Of a DNA stretch of 39,095 bases, positions 18,260-27,440 are shown in pieces; the stretch's first letter is position 1, and each line of letters starts with the position of its first letter. Origin of the DNA: Gammaproteobacteria bacterium (GTDB taxonomy: Bacteria > Pseudomonadota > Gammaproteobacteria > JACCYU01); NCBI GenBank assembly GCA_013696315.1, contig JACCYU010000226.1, positions 1 through 39,095 of the forward strand. The letters are read 5' to 3'. The translations under genes and the position numbers were made by a program. The notes beneath the pieces were generated by a model. The model did not search any database. It had not been told where the DNA came from and saw only the letters and a list, made by a program, of their open reading frames with translations.

Positions 18260-19134
18260 GCTGCCCATACTCCGGCCAGCGTCATCGACTCGCGCAACTG
18301 AGCGTGCAAGTGCTCTGAAAACGGAGTCAGCGGCAATCGTATGCCCGCGGGGATCAGCCCCATCTCGTGCAGCGCCCACTTGACCGGAATCGGATTCGAC
18401 TCCAGAAACAGATCCCGATGTAGACCGGCGATGCTCGTGTCGATCGCGGCGGCCTTGTCGCGATCTCCTGCCAGCGCCGCGGCGCACATGTCGTGCATGG
18501 CCTTCGGCGCCACGTTGGCGGTGACCGAGATCACGCCCCGCCCCCCGCTCAAAATTATTTCCATAGCGTTCGCGTCCTCCCCGCTGTAAACCGCCAGCCC
18601 GTCTTCGCAGCGCGCCATGACTTCGCGTGCGCGATCGACGGTTGAGGCTTCCTTGTGACCCACGATGTTGTCGATTTCGGCCAGCCGCCCGATCGTCTCG
18701 GGCAGCATGTCGCAGGCCGTGCGACCCGGCACGTTGTACAGAATCTGCGGGATAGGAACGGCTTCGGCCACGGCTTTGTAATGCTGGAACAACCCTTCCT
18801 GCGTGGGTTTGTTGTAGTAAGGCGTGACCAGCAGCGCGCCGTCGGCGCCAGCATCAAGCGCGAACTGCGTAAGTTCGATCGCCTCACGGGTGGAATTCGC
18901 GCCGGTGCCCGCGATCACCGGCACCTGCCGGGCCACCCGTTTGATGACATAGAGGATGACTTCGCAGTGCTCCTCGGTATTGAGCGTCGCCGACTCGCCG
19001 GTGGTGCCGACGGCTATGATCGCGTCGGTGGCATTGTCCAGATGAAACTCGATCAGCGCGCCCAGCGCATCCCAAGCCAGCCGGCCATCCGATTGCATCG
19101 GCGTGACTAGAGCCACCATACTTCCTTCAAACAT
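18256..19134 (-). CDS. dapA: 4-hydroxy-tetrahydrodipicolinate synthase
   Basis: This 292-residue enzyme condenses pyruvate with aspartate semialdehyde on the path to diaminopimelate and lysine. The length is identical to E. coli DapA, and the active-site residues fall at the same numbers: Thr44-Thr45 (GTTGES), Tyr107 (TPYYNKP), Tyr133 and Arg138 (LYNVPGRT), and the Schiff-base Lys161 (IVGHKEAS). It is followed by bamC with an ATGA overlap and is divergent from gcvR, the order known from E. coli. The intergenic region to gcvR is 131 bases. Confidence 0.97.
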   Translation of the reverse strand: MFEGSMVALVTPMQSDGRLAWDALGALIEFHLDNATDAIIAVGTTGESATLNTEEHCEVILYVIKRVARQVPVIAGTGANSTREAIELTQFALDAGADGALLVTPYYNKPTQEGLFQHYKAVAEAVPIPQILYNVPGRTACDMLPETIGRLAEIDNIVGHKEASTVDRAREVMARCEDGLAVYSGEDANAMEIILSGGRGVISVTANVAPKAMHDMCAAALAGDRDKAAAIDTSIAGLHRDLFLESNPIPVKWALHEMGLIPAGIRLPLTPFSEHLHAQLRESMTLAGVWAA

Positions 19135-19182
19135 TCGTTTCTCCGCCGCAAACTGGCTTCATGGTACTGGCGCCACCGGGGC

Positions 19183-19210
19183 TTGACAAGGTAAGCGCCT
19201 GGCTTAAGGT
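19183..19210 (+). promoter_or_regulatory. Candidate promoter of gcvR
   Basis: A perfect TTGACA lies at 19183-19188 in the dapA-gcvR divergent region. Sixteen bases on, TAAGGT (19205-19210) is a weak -10 match. The predicted start leaves a leader of about 50 bases before the gcvR ATG at 19266. Confidence 0.35.
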
Positions 19211-19265
19211 TGCGCCGCGCGCGTTAACTGGTACTCTATCTTTTACAATTCTCGACCGTCCTGCC

Positions 19266-19796
19266 ATGACCAACTATCTCGTTACATCGGCGATCGGCGA
19301 AGATCGCGCCGGCACTATCGACCGGCTGGCTCGCGCCATTCAGGAACACAACTGCAGCATCGAAGACAGCCGCATGGCGGTGCTGGGCGGCAGCTTCGCG
19401 CAGATTCTGCTAGTCGCCGGCAAGTGGAACAACCTGGCCAAGCTGGAATCGACGCTCGCCAATCTTCAGGATCAGTTACACCTGACGATCACCACGCGGC
19501 ATACCGAGCTGCGTCAGCCGCCGGCGCGGGTGCTGTCGTATACCGTCGACGTGGTGTCGTTGAACCAGCCCGGTATCGTCGGCAAGCTGTCGTCGTTTTT
19601 CTCGACGCGCGGCATCAACATTCACGACATGGCCACCAGCGCCTATCGCGCCGCGCACACCGCCAGCCACATGTTTTCCGTACGCATGACCGTGGACGTG
19701 CCGTCGCACGTGCAGATCGCGCAGCTGCGCGAAGACTTTCTGGATCTTTGCGACGAGGAAAATCTGGATGGGGTGCTGGAACCACTGAAACTGTAA
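19266..19796 (+). CDS. gcvR: Glycine cleavage regulator GcvR, two ACT domains
   Basis: This 176-residue protein has two ACT domains. The first begins MTNYLVTSAIGEDRAGTIDRL and has SIEDSRMAVLGGSFAQILLV. The second has YTVDVVSLNQPGIVGKLSSF, then GINIHDMATSAYRAAHTAS. In E. coli GcvR binds and inactivates the activator GcvA when glycine is low, so it controls the glycine cleavage operon by protein contact rather than by binding DNA. The location next to divergent dapA matches E. coli. The start at 19266 fits the family; an open stretch to 19161 adds 35 unrelated residues. E. coli GcvR is 190 residues. Confidence 0.85.
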   Translation: MTNYLVTSAIGEDRAGTIDRLARAIQEHNCSIEDSRMAVLGGSFAQILLVAGKWNNLAKLESTLANLQDQLHLTITTRHTELRQPPARVLSYTVDVVSLNQPGIVGKLSSFFSTRGINIHDMATSAYRAAHTASHMFSVRMTVDVPSHVQIAQLREDFLDLCDEENLDGVLEPLKL

Positions 19797-19881
19797 CCGC
19801 CGAAGCTTGTAGAACGGTCTTGTCAACTCCGACAAAGATTTGCGCGCGGTTAGCGCCCGCGAGATCCAAATAAAAAAAACT

Positions 19882-21312
19882 ATGGCCGAAGCTCTCGCCA
19901 GTCGCAAGCACGCGGTCAGCCGCCTGTTTGTGCTCGACACTAACGTGCTGATGCACGATCCCGCCGCGCTGTTCCGCTTCAAGGAGCACGACATCTTCCT
20001 GCCCATGGTGGTGCTCGAAGAGCTGGATCGCGCCAAGAAAGGCCTGTCGGAGGTCGCGCGCAATGTCCGACAGGTGAGCCGCTTTCTGGATGAACTCATC
20101 ACCGGCAAGCGCGATGGCGAAATCGCGCTGGGCCTTGAACTTCCCATCCCCAAGACTGGCAAACACGGCAAGCCGGCCGCGATCAGCGGCAAGCTGTTTT
20201 TCCAGACACGGATTCTGCCCGTCGCCCTGCCCGACAGCCTGCCCGGCAACACGTCGGACAATACCATTCTGGGCACCGCGCTGGCCTTGCAGCTCGAGCT
20301 CCCGGCGAATTCCGTGACCCTGGTATCCAAGGATATCAATCTGCGCATCAAGGCCGCGATCGTCGGCATTCACGCCGAGGATTACTTCAGCGACCAGGTG
20401 CTGGAAGACGTCAATCTGCTGTACAGCGGCGTGGCGGAACTGCCCGCGGATTTCTGGGAAACACATGGCAAGGAGTTGCACGCCTGGCGCGAGGAGGGCC
20501 GCACCTTTTACAAGCTCACCGGGCCGCTGGTCGAACACTGGCACCCCAACGAATGTCTGGCGCTGCCGGACACCACTCCGTTGCCGGCGATCGTCCGTTC
20601 CCTGGAGAGCGATCATGCGGTGGTGGAGCTGGCGCACGATTACACCCAGCCGCGGCATACAGTTTGGGGCGTCAACGCACTCAATCGCGAACAGAATTTT
20701 GCGCTCAATCTATTGATGGACCCAGACGTGGATTTCGTGAGTCTGGTGGGTGTGGCGGGCAGCGGCAAAACCCTGCTGGCGCTCGCCGCGGGGCTCTCGC
20801 AAACCCTGGACGAACAGCGCTACCGCGAGATCATCATGACTCGGGCGACGGTACCGCTGGGCGAGGACATTGGCTTTCTGCCAGGCACCGAGGAAGAAAA
20901 GATGACGCCGTGGATGGGCGCCCTGATGGACAACCTGGAGGTGCTGACCCGTTCAGAGGAAGGCGGCGACTGGGGCCGCGCTGCCACGGCAGACCTGCTG
21001 CGCAATCGGATCAAATTGCGCTCGCTCAACTTCATGCGCGGGCGCACTTTTCTAAGCCGCTATCTGATCATCGACGAAGCTCAGAACCTCACGTCCAAGC
21101 AGATGAAGACGCTGATTACGCGCGCGGGTCCGGGCAGCAAGGTGATCTGTCTGGGCAATGTCGCGCAGATCGACACGCCGTATCTCACCGAGACGACGTC
21201 GGGCCTCACGTATGTGGTGGATCGCTTCAAGGACTGGCCGTACAGCGGGCACATTACCCTACTGCGCGGCGAGCGCTACCGGCTGGCTGATTTCGCCTCC
21301 GAGGCGCTTTAG
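19882..21312 (+). CDS. PhoH-family ATPase with N-terminal PIN domain
   Basis: This 476-residue protein joins a PIN ribonuclease domain (residues 1 to about 150: LFVLDTNVLMHDPAAL, VVLEELDRAKKG, the acidic residues of a nuclease centre) to a PhoH P-loop ATPase. The ATPase has Walker A GVAGSGKTLLAL near residue 292 and Walker B RYLIIDEAQNLT near 395, with motifs GFLPGTEEEKM and GNVAQIDTPYL between and after. This PIN-PhoH layout is the PhoH2/YlaK type, for which RNA unwinding and cleavage have been reported in related proteins. It is cytoplasmic. The ATG at 19882 follows an A-rich stretch without a clear ribosome site; a TTG at 19840 in frame is less likely. It lies 85 bases after gcvR. Confidence 0.9.
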   Translation: MAEALASRKHAVSRLFVLDTNVLMHDPAALFRFKEHDIFLPMVVLEELDRAKKGLSEVARNVRQVSRFLDELITGKRDGEIALGLELPIPKTGKHGKPAAISGKLFFQTRILPVALPDSLPGNTSDNTILGTALALQLELPANSVTLVSKDINLRIKAAIVGIHAEDYFSDQVLEDVNLLYSGVAELPADFWETHGKELHAWREEGRTFYKLTGPLVEHWHPNECLALPDTTPLPAIVRSLESDHAVVELAHDYTQPRHTVWGVNALNREQNFALNLLMDPDVDFVSLVGVAGSGKTLLALAAGLSQTLDEQRYREIIMTRATVPLGEDIGFLPGTEEEKMTPWMGALMDNLEVLTRSEEGGDWGRAATADLLRNRIKLRSLNFMRGRTFLSRYLIIDEAQNLTSKQMKTLITRAGPGSKVICLGNVAQIDTPYLTETTSGLTYVVDRFKDWPYSGHITLLRGERYRLADFASEAL

Positions 21313-21350
21313 CGCGACGCTCAGGCGATCTCGGGTCATCAAAAAATCTA

Positions 21351-22244
21351 CTAACCATTGTTCGCCGCGTACTGTTGCGCGAAGACCAGCAACTCGGCCA
21401 CGGTGCGTGCCTGAGTCTGCTGACAAACAAATGAAAAACTACGCGTGAGCGGTGGATCTAGTTCCACGCAGATCAGCGAACCCAGCTCTCTTTCGCGCGC
21501 CACACACATGCGCGGCACGATCGCCACCCCCATGCCTGCTTCTACCGCGCCCTTGATAGCCTCGACACTGCCAAGCTCCAGACTCCAGTCCAGTCCGTGC
21601 GCGTCCATCCCGGAAGAGGCAACGTATTCCGAAATGATCGTCCGCGCCCGCGACCCCGCCTCCCGACCGATTAGCGGATACCGCGCGAGCACCTGCGCGC
21701 CGACACGCTCGTGGCCCGCCAGCGGGTGTGCGGGCTGGACTATGATCACCATCTGATCCACGTGGCAGCGCTGGATCTTCAGCACGTCGTGCGCGATCAC
21801 GCCATCCACGACGCCCACGTCGATGGCGCTGCTCTTGACCATGTGCACGATCTCGTCGGCGGCGACGATCTTCAGCCGCAGGTTCACATCCGGCCGCTCG
21901 CGCTTGAAATCGCGCAGCAAGGTGGGCAACAGCGATTCGGCCACCGAGTCGCTTGTGCCCAGGGTTACCGCGCCGTTTATATTGCGGTTGAGTTCCTTCA
22001 GCGAGATTTCCATCTCCGCGTAAAGTCCCAGAATTCGCTCGGCGTACTCGTATACCCGGCGCCCGGGCTCGGTCAGGGTCACGCGGTTGTGGGCGCGATC
22101 GAACAGACGCACATCGAAATGACTTTCGATCTGGCGGACCTGAAACGTCACCGCCGGTTGCGTCATGTGCAGCGCCTCCGCCGCGCGCGTAAAGCTCAAC
22201 AGTCGGGCGACCGTGTAAAAAACGCGCAGCCTGCGATCGGCCAT
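21351..22244 (-). CDS. LysR-type regulator, CbbR-like
   Basis: This 297-residue LysR regulator has the winged helix-turn-helix in residues 1-65 (LSFTRAAEALHMTQPAVTF, IESHFDVRLFDRAHNRVTLT) and a periplasmic-binding-protein-like effector domain after residue 90 (GAVTLGTSDSVAESLLPTLL, VVDGVIAHDVL, GSVEAIKGAVEAGMGVAIVP). The overall pattern resembles CbbR and other regulators of carbon metabolism more than amino-acid LysR proteins. It is transcribed away from the class I aldolase gene, with a 172-base region holding a T-N11-A dyad, so regulation of that gene and of itself is the natural guess. It converges with the PhoH gene across 38 bases. The effector is unknown. Confidence 0.85.
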   Translation of the reverse strand: MADRRLRVFYTVARLLSFTRAAEALHMTQPAVTFQVRQIESHFDVRLFDRAHNRVTLTEPGRRVYEYAERILGLYAEMEISLKELNRNINGAVTLGTSDSVAESLLPTLLRDFKRERPDVNLRLKIVAADEIVHMVKSSAIDVGVVDGVIAHDVLKIQRCHVDQMVIIVQPAHPLAGHERVGAQVLARYPLIGREAGSRARTIISEYVASSGMDAHGLDWSLELGSVEAIKGAVEAGMGVAIVPRMCVARERELGSLICVELDPPLTRSFSFVCQQTQARTVAELLVFAQQYAANNG

Positions 22245-22255
22245 GGTCAGCCGGT

Positions 22256-22268
22256 TTGATTTGAATCA
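22256..22268 (+). promoter_or_regulatory. Candidate LysR operator
   Basis: TGATT-TG-AATCA (22257-22268) is a perfect inverted repeat, and with the preceding T it forms the T-N11-A pattern (22256-22268) typical of LysR-family sites. It lies 12 bases before the regulator's start codon and overlaps the proposed -35 box of the aldolase gene. Confidence 0.5.
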
Positions 22269-22289
22269 GACATTGACAAAAAGTATAGC
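22261..22289 (+). promoter_or_regulatory. Candidate promoter of the aldolase gene
   Basis: TTGAAT (22261-22266) and TATAGC (22284-22289) are 17 bases apart. A start near 22296 would give a leader of about 120 bases to the ATG at 22417. An alternative -35, TTGACA at 22273-22278, has no good -10 partner. Confidence 0.4.
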
Positions 22290-22416
22290 AAGCTCGGCCG
22301 GCTTCCACGCCAGATGGCGACAGCTCAATCACCGGATTTTTCGTCGATAGTGTTAATCGCGCACGGTCATGCTGGTAAACTTCCTTACAACGCCATCCAC
22401 AGAAGGACTCGTTTTA

Positions 22417-23463
22417 ATGATCAGCTACAAACCTAAGCACGCCGACGAACTGCGGCGCACCGCGGCCGCGATGGTCGCCAGAGGTAAAGGAATTCTCGCC
22501 ATCGACGAGAGCCACGGTTCCTGTGAGAAGCGTTTCAAGAGCGTAGGCGTCGAGTCCACCGAAGAAATCCGTCGCCAGTACCGGCAGATGCTGCTGACCA
22601 CGCCGAAACTGGAGGAATTCGTCAGCGGCCCCATCCTGTTCGACGAGACCATCCGCCAAAAGACTGACGACGGCACCCCGTTGATCAAGGTGATCCAGGA
22701 CAAGGGCCAGATCCCGGGCATCAAGGTCGACACTGGCGCGCATCCGCTGGCCGGTTCGCCCAGCGAGAAGGTCACGGAAGGGCTGGATGGTCTGCGTGAG
22801 CGCATTGCGGAGTACTACGCAATGGGCGCGCGCTTCGCGAAATGGCGCGCGGTAATCACCATCGGCGACGGCGCGCCTTCGCGCCAGTGCTATGAGGCCA
22901 ACGCGCACGGCATGGCGCGCTACGCGGCGCTGTGTCAGGAAGGCGGCCTGGTGCCTATCGTCGAACCCGAAGTGCTGATCGACGGCGATCATGATATAGA
23001 CCGCTGCGAAGCCGTGACCGAGGAGATCCACCGCGCGCTGTTCGCCGAACTATATCGGCATAACGTGATGCTGGGCGGCGCGGTGCTCAAGACCAGCATG
23101 GTCATCTCCGGCCTGGACAATAATCACCGGGCCGGCGTCGAAGAAGTCGCCGAGCGCACCGTGCAGACTTTGCTGCGCACGGTACCCGCAGCACTTGGCG
23201 GCGTGGTGTTTCTGTCCGGCGGGCAGGCACCCGAGGAGTCCACCGCGCACTTGAATGCGATGATCGGCAAATACCGCGGCAAGCTACCGTGGCCGCTGAC
23301 TTTCTCATACGCCCGCGCGATCCAGGCGCCGGCTCTGAGCGCCTGGCAAGGCAAACCCGAAAATGTGAAAAAGGCGCAGGAACTGGTCTACAGGCGTGCC
23401 CGCTTCAACGGCCTGGCGGCACTGGGCGAATACAGCGCGGACATGGAGCGGCAAGCGGCTTAA
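22417..23463 (+). CDS. fba: Class I fructose-bisphosphate aldolase
   Basis: This 348-residue enzyme splits fructose 1,6-bisphosphate, or makes it in gluconeogenesis and the Calvin cycle. It uses a Schiff-base lysine and no metal. The sequence is of the eukaryote-like class I type: ARGKGILAIDESHGSCEKRF, GIKVDTGAHPL, FAKWRAVITI, GLVPIVEPEVLIDGDHD, and MLGGAVLKTSMVISG with the reactive Lys225, then SGGQAPEES. The start at 22417 has AGAAGGA 8 bases upstream; an ATG at 22369 would add 16 residues without support. It is divergent from a CbbR-like LysR regulator. Confidence 0.93.
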   Translation: MISYKPKHADELRRTAAAMVARGKGILAIDESHGSCEKRFKSVGVESTEEIRRQYRQMLLTTPKLEEFVSGPILFDETIRQKTDDGTPLIKVIQDKGQIPGIKVDTGAHPLAGSPSEKVTEGLDGLRERIAEYYAMGARFAKWRAVITIGDGAPSRQCYEANAHGMARYAALCQEGGLVPIVEPEVLIDGDHDIDRCEAVTEEIHRALFAELYRHNVMLGGAVLKTSMVISGLDNNHRAGVEEVAERTVQTLLRTVPAALGGVVFLSGGQAPEESTAHLNAMIGKYRGKLPWPLTFSYARAIQAPALSAWQGKPENVKKAQELVYRRARFNGLAALGEYSADMERQAA

Positions 23464-23586
23464 GTCTCGATCTGCGCGCGGCACGGCACCCGCGCCCTGT
23501 CGTGCATGGCTGAGTATTCACCGGCCATCGGGCGCGCAAATATAAAGGTGGTATGATCCGCCGGCATTACGAATATGGGGGACGGG

Positions 23587-24048
23587 ATGATCAGACAATT
23601 CGCGGCTGCCGCGATGCTGTTGCTGCTTAATGCTGCCAGTGCACAGGCCGAAGTATATAAATGGACGGACGAGGATGGCAAGGTGCACTACGCTCAGACG
23701 CCGCCCGTCGGCGCCGATACGACTACGATAGAGCTGGCGCCGACGCCAGCCTCCGCCGGCCAACCCGATGAGCGATTAAAAAAGCAACTTGAAGATTTCG
23801 AGCAACACCGCCGGGCGCGCAACATGTCCAGGCTAACTCAGGCCGAAACGAAGAATACAAACAAGATCAGGGCGGAGAACTGCACGTGGGCGCGAGAAAA
23901 TCTTGCGGCCCTGGAAAGCCACGGACAGGTATCGTTAAAAGAAGGCGACACCTACCGCAAACTGTCCGCAGAAGAACGACAGGCGAAAATCTCCGAGGCG
24001 CAAGGGCAGATCAAGGAATTTTGCGGACAAATTGCGGGGGCAAAGTAA
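23587..24048 (+). CDS. DUF4124 domain periplasmic protein
   Basis: This 153-residue protein has a signal peptide ([20 protein letters not shown], cleavage after AQA) followed at once by the DUF4124 motif [19 protein letters not shown], which is normally right after the cleavage site. The rest is helical and charged ([33 protein letters not shown]) and contains two cysteines that could form a disulfide. The function of the family is unknown. The ATG at 23587 has GGGGA at a good distance; an in-frame ATG at 23575 is possible but overlaps that site. A TATGAT box at 23552-23557 could be its -10. proS starts 61 bases after its stop. Confidence 0.85.
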   Translation: MIRQFAAAAMLLLLNAASAQAEVYKWTDEDGKVHYAQTPPVGADTTTIELAPTPASAGQPDERLKKQLEDFEQHRRARNMSRLTQAETKNTNKIRAENCTWARENLAALESHGQVSLKEGDTYRKLSAEERQAKISEAQGQIKEFCGQIAGAK

Positions 24049-24109
24049 CACTACACCTGTCGTTGCGTATCACAGCCGGCCACCGGACACGCATTTCGCA
24101 CAACCGATC

Positions 24110-25828
24110 ATGCTTGCATCCCAATTCCATCTCGCAACCCTCAAGGAAACGCCGGCCGATGCGGAAGTCGTCAGCCATCGTTTGATGCTGCGCGCCGGGT
24201 TAATCCGCAGGCTTGCCGCCGGCTTGTACACGTGGATGCCGCTGGGCGTACGCGTGCTGCGCAAGGTGGAAGCCGTGGTGCGCGATGAAATGAACCGCGC
24301 TGGCGCCTTGGAATTGCTGATGCCCGCTGTACAGCCTGCCGAGTTGTGGCAGGAGTCCGCGCGCTGGGAGCAATACGGCCCGGAACTCCTGCGTTTTCAG
24401 GATCGTCACCAGCGCGACTTCTGCTTCGGGCCGACACACGAAGAGGTCATCACCGACATCGCGCGCAACGACTTGCGCAGTTACAAGCAACTGCCGGTCA
24501 ATTATTATCAGATTCAAACCAAGTTCCGCGACGAAATCCGCCCGCGCTTCGGCGTGATGCGGGCGCGCGAGTTCTTGATGAAGGACGCCTATTCGTTTCA
24601 TCTGGACCGTGACTCGCTGGAACAGACCTACGCCGCGATGTATGAGGCTTACACGCGCATCTTCACGCGGCTGGGGCTTAAGTTTCGTGCGGTGCTGGCC
24701 GATACGGGCGCGATTGGCGGCAGCCGTTCGCATGAATTTCACGTGCTGGCCGCCTCCGGCGAAGACGCCATCGCATTCTCGGATGCGAGCGATTACGCCG
24801 CCAATCTGGAGCTGGCCGAGGCGGTCGCACCTGCCGCGGCGCGACCGCCGCCCGGCATTGAAATGCGCATAGTCGATACGCCGGACACGCATACCATCGA
24901 TGATTTAAGCCGGCTGCTGAAAATCGAGCCGCGCCGTTGCCTAAAGACGCTCATGGTGAAAGGCGGCGACGGCGCGGTTATAGCGCTGATTCTGCGCGGC
25001 GATCATGCGCTCAACGCCATAAAGGCCGAGAAGATCCAAGGCGTTGCCCGGCCGCTAACCTTCGCCGACGAGACGGAGATCATCGAGGCCGCCGGATGCC
25101 GGCCCGGATCGCTGGGGCCTGGCGGACTCTCGATCCGCGTTATCACCGATCATGCGGCCGCGCAGCTTGCCGATTTCGTGTGCGGCGCGAACACAGACGG
25201 CAAACACCTGACCGGCGTCAACTGGGGCCGCGACCTGCCCGAGCCGGAGCGCGCCGACCTGCGCAACGTCGTAAACGGTGATCCCAGCCCCGACGGCCAC
25301 GGCACGCTTTCGATCGCGCGCGGCATCGAGGTAGGTCACATTTTCCAGCTCGGTGACAAGTACAGCCGCGCCATGAACGCCACTGTGCTGGACGAGCAGG
25401 GCCACGCGCGTTACATGATAATGGGTTGCTACGGCATCGGCGTCACGCGCGTGGTGGCCGCCGCAATCGAGCAGCATCACGACGAGCGCGGGATCATGTG
25501 GCCGGCGCCGATCGCGCCGTTCCAGATTGCGTTAATCCCTATTAACATGCACAAGTCTGAACGCCTGGCAGCGGCCGCGCGTGAGTTGTACGATGAATTG
25601 CGGGCGACCGGTTTCGACGTCTTGCTCGAGGACCGCAACTTGAGGCCCGGTGTGATGTTCGCAGAGCAGGAACTGATCGGCATTCCGCATCGCGTGGTGC
25701 TGAGCGAACGCGGTTTAGCCGCCGGTCACGCGGAATACAAGGGTCGCGGCGACGACAAGTCAACCGACATCGCATTAACCGATGTTTTCCGCCATCTCCG
25801 CAGCATCATGGCGTCGCTTGCGCCATGA
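24110..25828 (+). CDS. proS: Prolyl-tRNA synthetase
   Basis: This class II aminoacyl-tRNA synthetase charges tRNA(Pro). At 572 residues it has the same length as the E. coli enzyme. [46 protein letters not shown], the motif 2 region [20 protein letters not shown], and motif 3 [13 protein letters not shown] are all present. Residues about 220-400 form the inserted YbaK-like editing domain that removes mischarged alanine. The C-terminal anticodon-binding domain ends with [11 protein letters not shown] use the ATG at 24110, which matches the family N-terminus; the reading frame extends to 24032, inside the upstream gene, without homology. Confidence 0.97.
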   Translation: MLASQFHLATLKETPADAEVVSHRLMLRAGLIRRLAAGLYTWMPLGVRVLRKVEAVVRDEMNRAGALELLMPAVQPAELWQESARWEQYGPELLRFQDRHQRDFCFGPTHEEVITDIARNDLRSYKQLPVNYYQIQTKFRDEIRPRFGVMRAREFLMKDAYSFHLDRDSLEQTYAAMYEAYTRIFTRLGLKFRAVLADTGAIGGSRSHEFHVLAASGEDAIAFSDASDYAANLELAEAVAPAAARPPPGIEMRIVDTPDTHTIDDLSRLLKIEPRRCLKTLMVKGGDGAVIALILRGDHALNAIKAEKIQGVARPLTFADETEIIEAAGCRPGSLGPGGLSIRVITDHAAAQLADFVCGANTDGKHLTGVNWGRDLPEPERADLRNVVNGDPSPDGHGTLSIARGIEVGHIFQLGDKYSRAMNATVLDEQGHARYMIMGCYGIGVTRVVAAAIEQHHDERGIMWPAPIAPFQIALIPINMHKSERLAAAARELYDELRATGFDVLLEDRNLRPGVMFAEQELIGIPHRVVLSERGLAAGHAEYKGRGDDKSTDIALTDVFRHLRSIMASLAP

Positions 25829-25871
25829 ACCCATCAGCACGTTCAGGAACTCAAGTTTCGAGGTATCGACA

Positions 25872-26204
25872 TTGTTAAACTGGTTTATAAAACCCGCAGC
25901 TGCATACGTAGCGATTTCGTTTATCCTGGCTGGCTGCCAGTTCGTGCCACTGACGCCGGGCGGCGAAAAAGCGAGGGTGCTGAGCGCGGCTGAAGTGCAG
26001 CAATGCACGAAACTGGGCGATACCACCGCCTCAGTCAAGGGTGACATCCTCGGCCTCAAACGACAGGAAAGCGTGGTCTCCGCGGAGCTGGAACGGCTGG
26101 CGCGCAACAACGCGGCCGCCATGGGCGGTGACACGGTAGTGCCCGCCTCCGACATCATTCAAGGTACGCAGTTATACAATATCTACAAATGCGTGCCCGG
26201 TTGA
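25872..26204 (+). CDS. DUF4156 lipoprotein, TTG start
   Basis: This is a 110-residue lipoprotein. Read from TTG at 25872 it has a signal peptide (LLNWFIKPAAAYVAISFI) ending in the lipobox LAGC, with Cys22 as the lipidated residue. The mature part matches DUF4156: FVPLTPGGEKARVLSAAEV, TASVKGDILGLKRQESVV, LERLARNNAAAMGGDTVV and the final LYNIYKC. Two further cysteines may pair. GAGGT lies 7 bases before the TTG, so this rare start is well supported; an upstream ATG at 25782 would overlap proS and spoil the signal peptide. It follows proS by 43 bases on the same strand. The function is unknown. Confidence 0.85.
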   Translation: MLNWFIKPAAAYVAISFILAGCQFVPLTPGGEKARVLSAAEVQQCTKLGDTTASVKGDILGLKRQESVVSAELERLARNNAAAMGGDTVVPASDIIQGTQLYNIYKCVPG

Positions 26205-26308
26205 CGCATGCTCAGGCGCGAAATTGCAATGACCGTTTCGCTGTCACGAGGACGAATCAGAACCGCTGGAGTCATGACCGACCATAACGCATGCGCGAGG
26301 TGAGTGTA

Positions 26309-27004
26309 ATGTCTGATAAAAGCCCCTATACGATTCATGCCCTGGAACTGGGGCCGATGGAAAATTTCGTCTATCTCGTCGAAGATCGCGCGACACAAAC
26401 CGCAGCGGTGGTCGATCCAGCCTGGGACGTGGGCGCGATCACGACACTTAGCGAGAATCGCGGCCTGCGTATCACCGACGTGCTGCTGACCCACAGCCAT
26501 CACGACCATGTCAACGGCGTGGAAGCCGTGCTCGACCACTGCGATGCGCGACTGCACTTGCTTAAAACCGAAGCGGAGTTCTGGCGTCACGACCTGGCGC
26601 AGCCGACCTTGCACCACGGCGGCGATCGCTTTGCGCTGGGGGAAACGGAACTACAGATTCTGCACACCCCCGGCCACACACCGGGATCCGCGTGCTTTCA
26701 CATGGGCAACGATCTGATTGCAGGCGATACGCTGTTCGTATTCGGCTGCGGACGCTGCGACCTGAAAGGTGGCGACCCGGAACAAATGTTCACAACCTTG
26801 AAGCAACTTAAGGAGGAATTGCCGCCACAGACCGTGATTCGTCCGGGGCATAACTACGCCACGCGGAACACGGCCACTATGCGAGAACAGGCCGAGGGAA
26901 ATCCGTTTATGCAGTTCGATAATGCGCAGGACTTTGTCCGCTACCGGATGCATGAACACGATCGTACGCGCAGCACGCCGTACGATCCCATACAGCGTCG
27001 CTAA
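26309..27004 (+). CDS. Metallo-beta-lactamase-fold hydrolase, glyoxalase II-like
   Basis: This 231-residue hydrolase has the zinc motif THSHHDHVNG (His62-x-His64-x-Asp66-His67), then LHTPGHTPGSACF with the third histidine region, LIAGDTLFVFGCGRCDL, and IRPGHNYATRNTATM with the last histidine. This is the pattern of hydroxyacylglutathione hydrolases and related thioester hydrolases. It probably splits a glutathione or CoA thioester; the exact substrate cannot be told. AGGTGA lies upstream of the ATG at 26309; an in-frame ATG at 26291 precedes that site and is less likely. It converges with the small gene at 27099. Confidence 0.88.
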   Translation: MSDKSPYTIHALELGPMENFVYLVEDRATQTAAVVDPAWDVGAITTLSENRGLRITDVLLTHSHHDHVNGVEAVLDHCDARLHLLKTEAEFWRHDLAQPTLHHGGDRFALGETELQILHTPGHTPGSACFHMGNDLIAGDTLFVFGCGRCDLKGGDPEQMFTTLKQLKEELPPQTVIRPGHNYATRNTATMREQAEGNPFMQFDNAQDFVRYRMHEHDRTRSTPYDPIQRR

Positions 27005-27035
27005 TCACGCCGGCAGGACGCGGGCCGTATAGACG

Positions 27036-27062
27036 GGCCAAAAAACAAAGTAAACTTTGGCC
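27036..27062. terminator. Possible hairpin terminator between convergent genes
   Basis: GGCCAAA (27036-27042) pairs with TTTGGCC (27056-27062) across a 13-base A-rich loop, midway between the hydrolase stop and the stop of the convergent small gene. On the minus strand an inner CAAAG/CTTTG stem is followed by six Ts. The stems are weak, so the call is tentative. Confidence 0.35.
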
Positions 27063-27098
27063 GCGTTGCTTGCGCCGACGGCCGCGGAATTTACTCCA

Positions 27099-27293
27099 TT
27101 ACCGGAACAACCGCTTCAGCCATCCGAGAATTCCGCCGCCTGACGATGATGAACCCGATTCGCCAGACGATGCCGCGCCTTTGGAAGACGACGCGGTATG
27201 CGTGGATCGGGTGCCGGTTCCTCCCGTCATCTTCGCCTGCGAATCGTGATGTCGTTTGAGCACAGAATCTTCCGGGGTCTTGTCTGATTTCAT
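27099..27293 (-). CDS. Small Ser/Gly-rich protein of unknown function
   Basis: This is a 64-residue protein I do not recognise. It begins MKSDKTPEDSVLKRHHDSQA, continues with a Thr/Ser/Gly-rich linker (ASSSKGAASSGESGSSSSGG) and ends with GILGWLKRLFR, a short amphipathic basic helix that could dock on membranes or nucleic acid. A GAGGAGG site lies 7 bases before the ATG, as strong as any in the window, which is the main reason to accept it. No signal peptide is seen. A second frame over the same bases (27091-27312) is a shadow: it has an arginine-rich, unstructured sequence and no such site. It stands alone between the convergent hydrolase and the radical SAM gene. Confidence 0.65.
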   Translation of the reverse strand: MKSDKTPEDSVLKRHHDSQAKMTGGTGTRSTHTASSSKGAASSGESGSSSSGGGILGWLKRLFR

Positions 27294-27440
27294 TTCCGCG
27301 CCTCCTCGGCACTATAGTAAATCGTTTGCAACCACACCGACCTTACGCCGATTACCCATAATGATAAAGGGATACCCGCGGGCGTCGTCAAGTGTCGTTT
27401 GCGTCTTTTTCCGCACGGGCCCCGCGATTACCGGGCTGGA

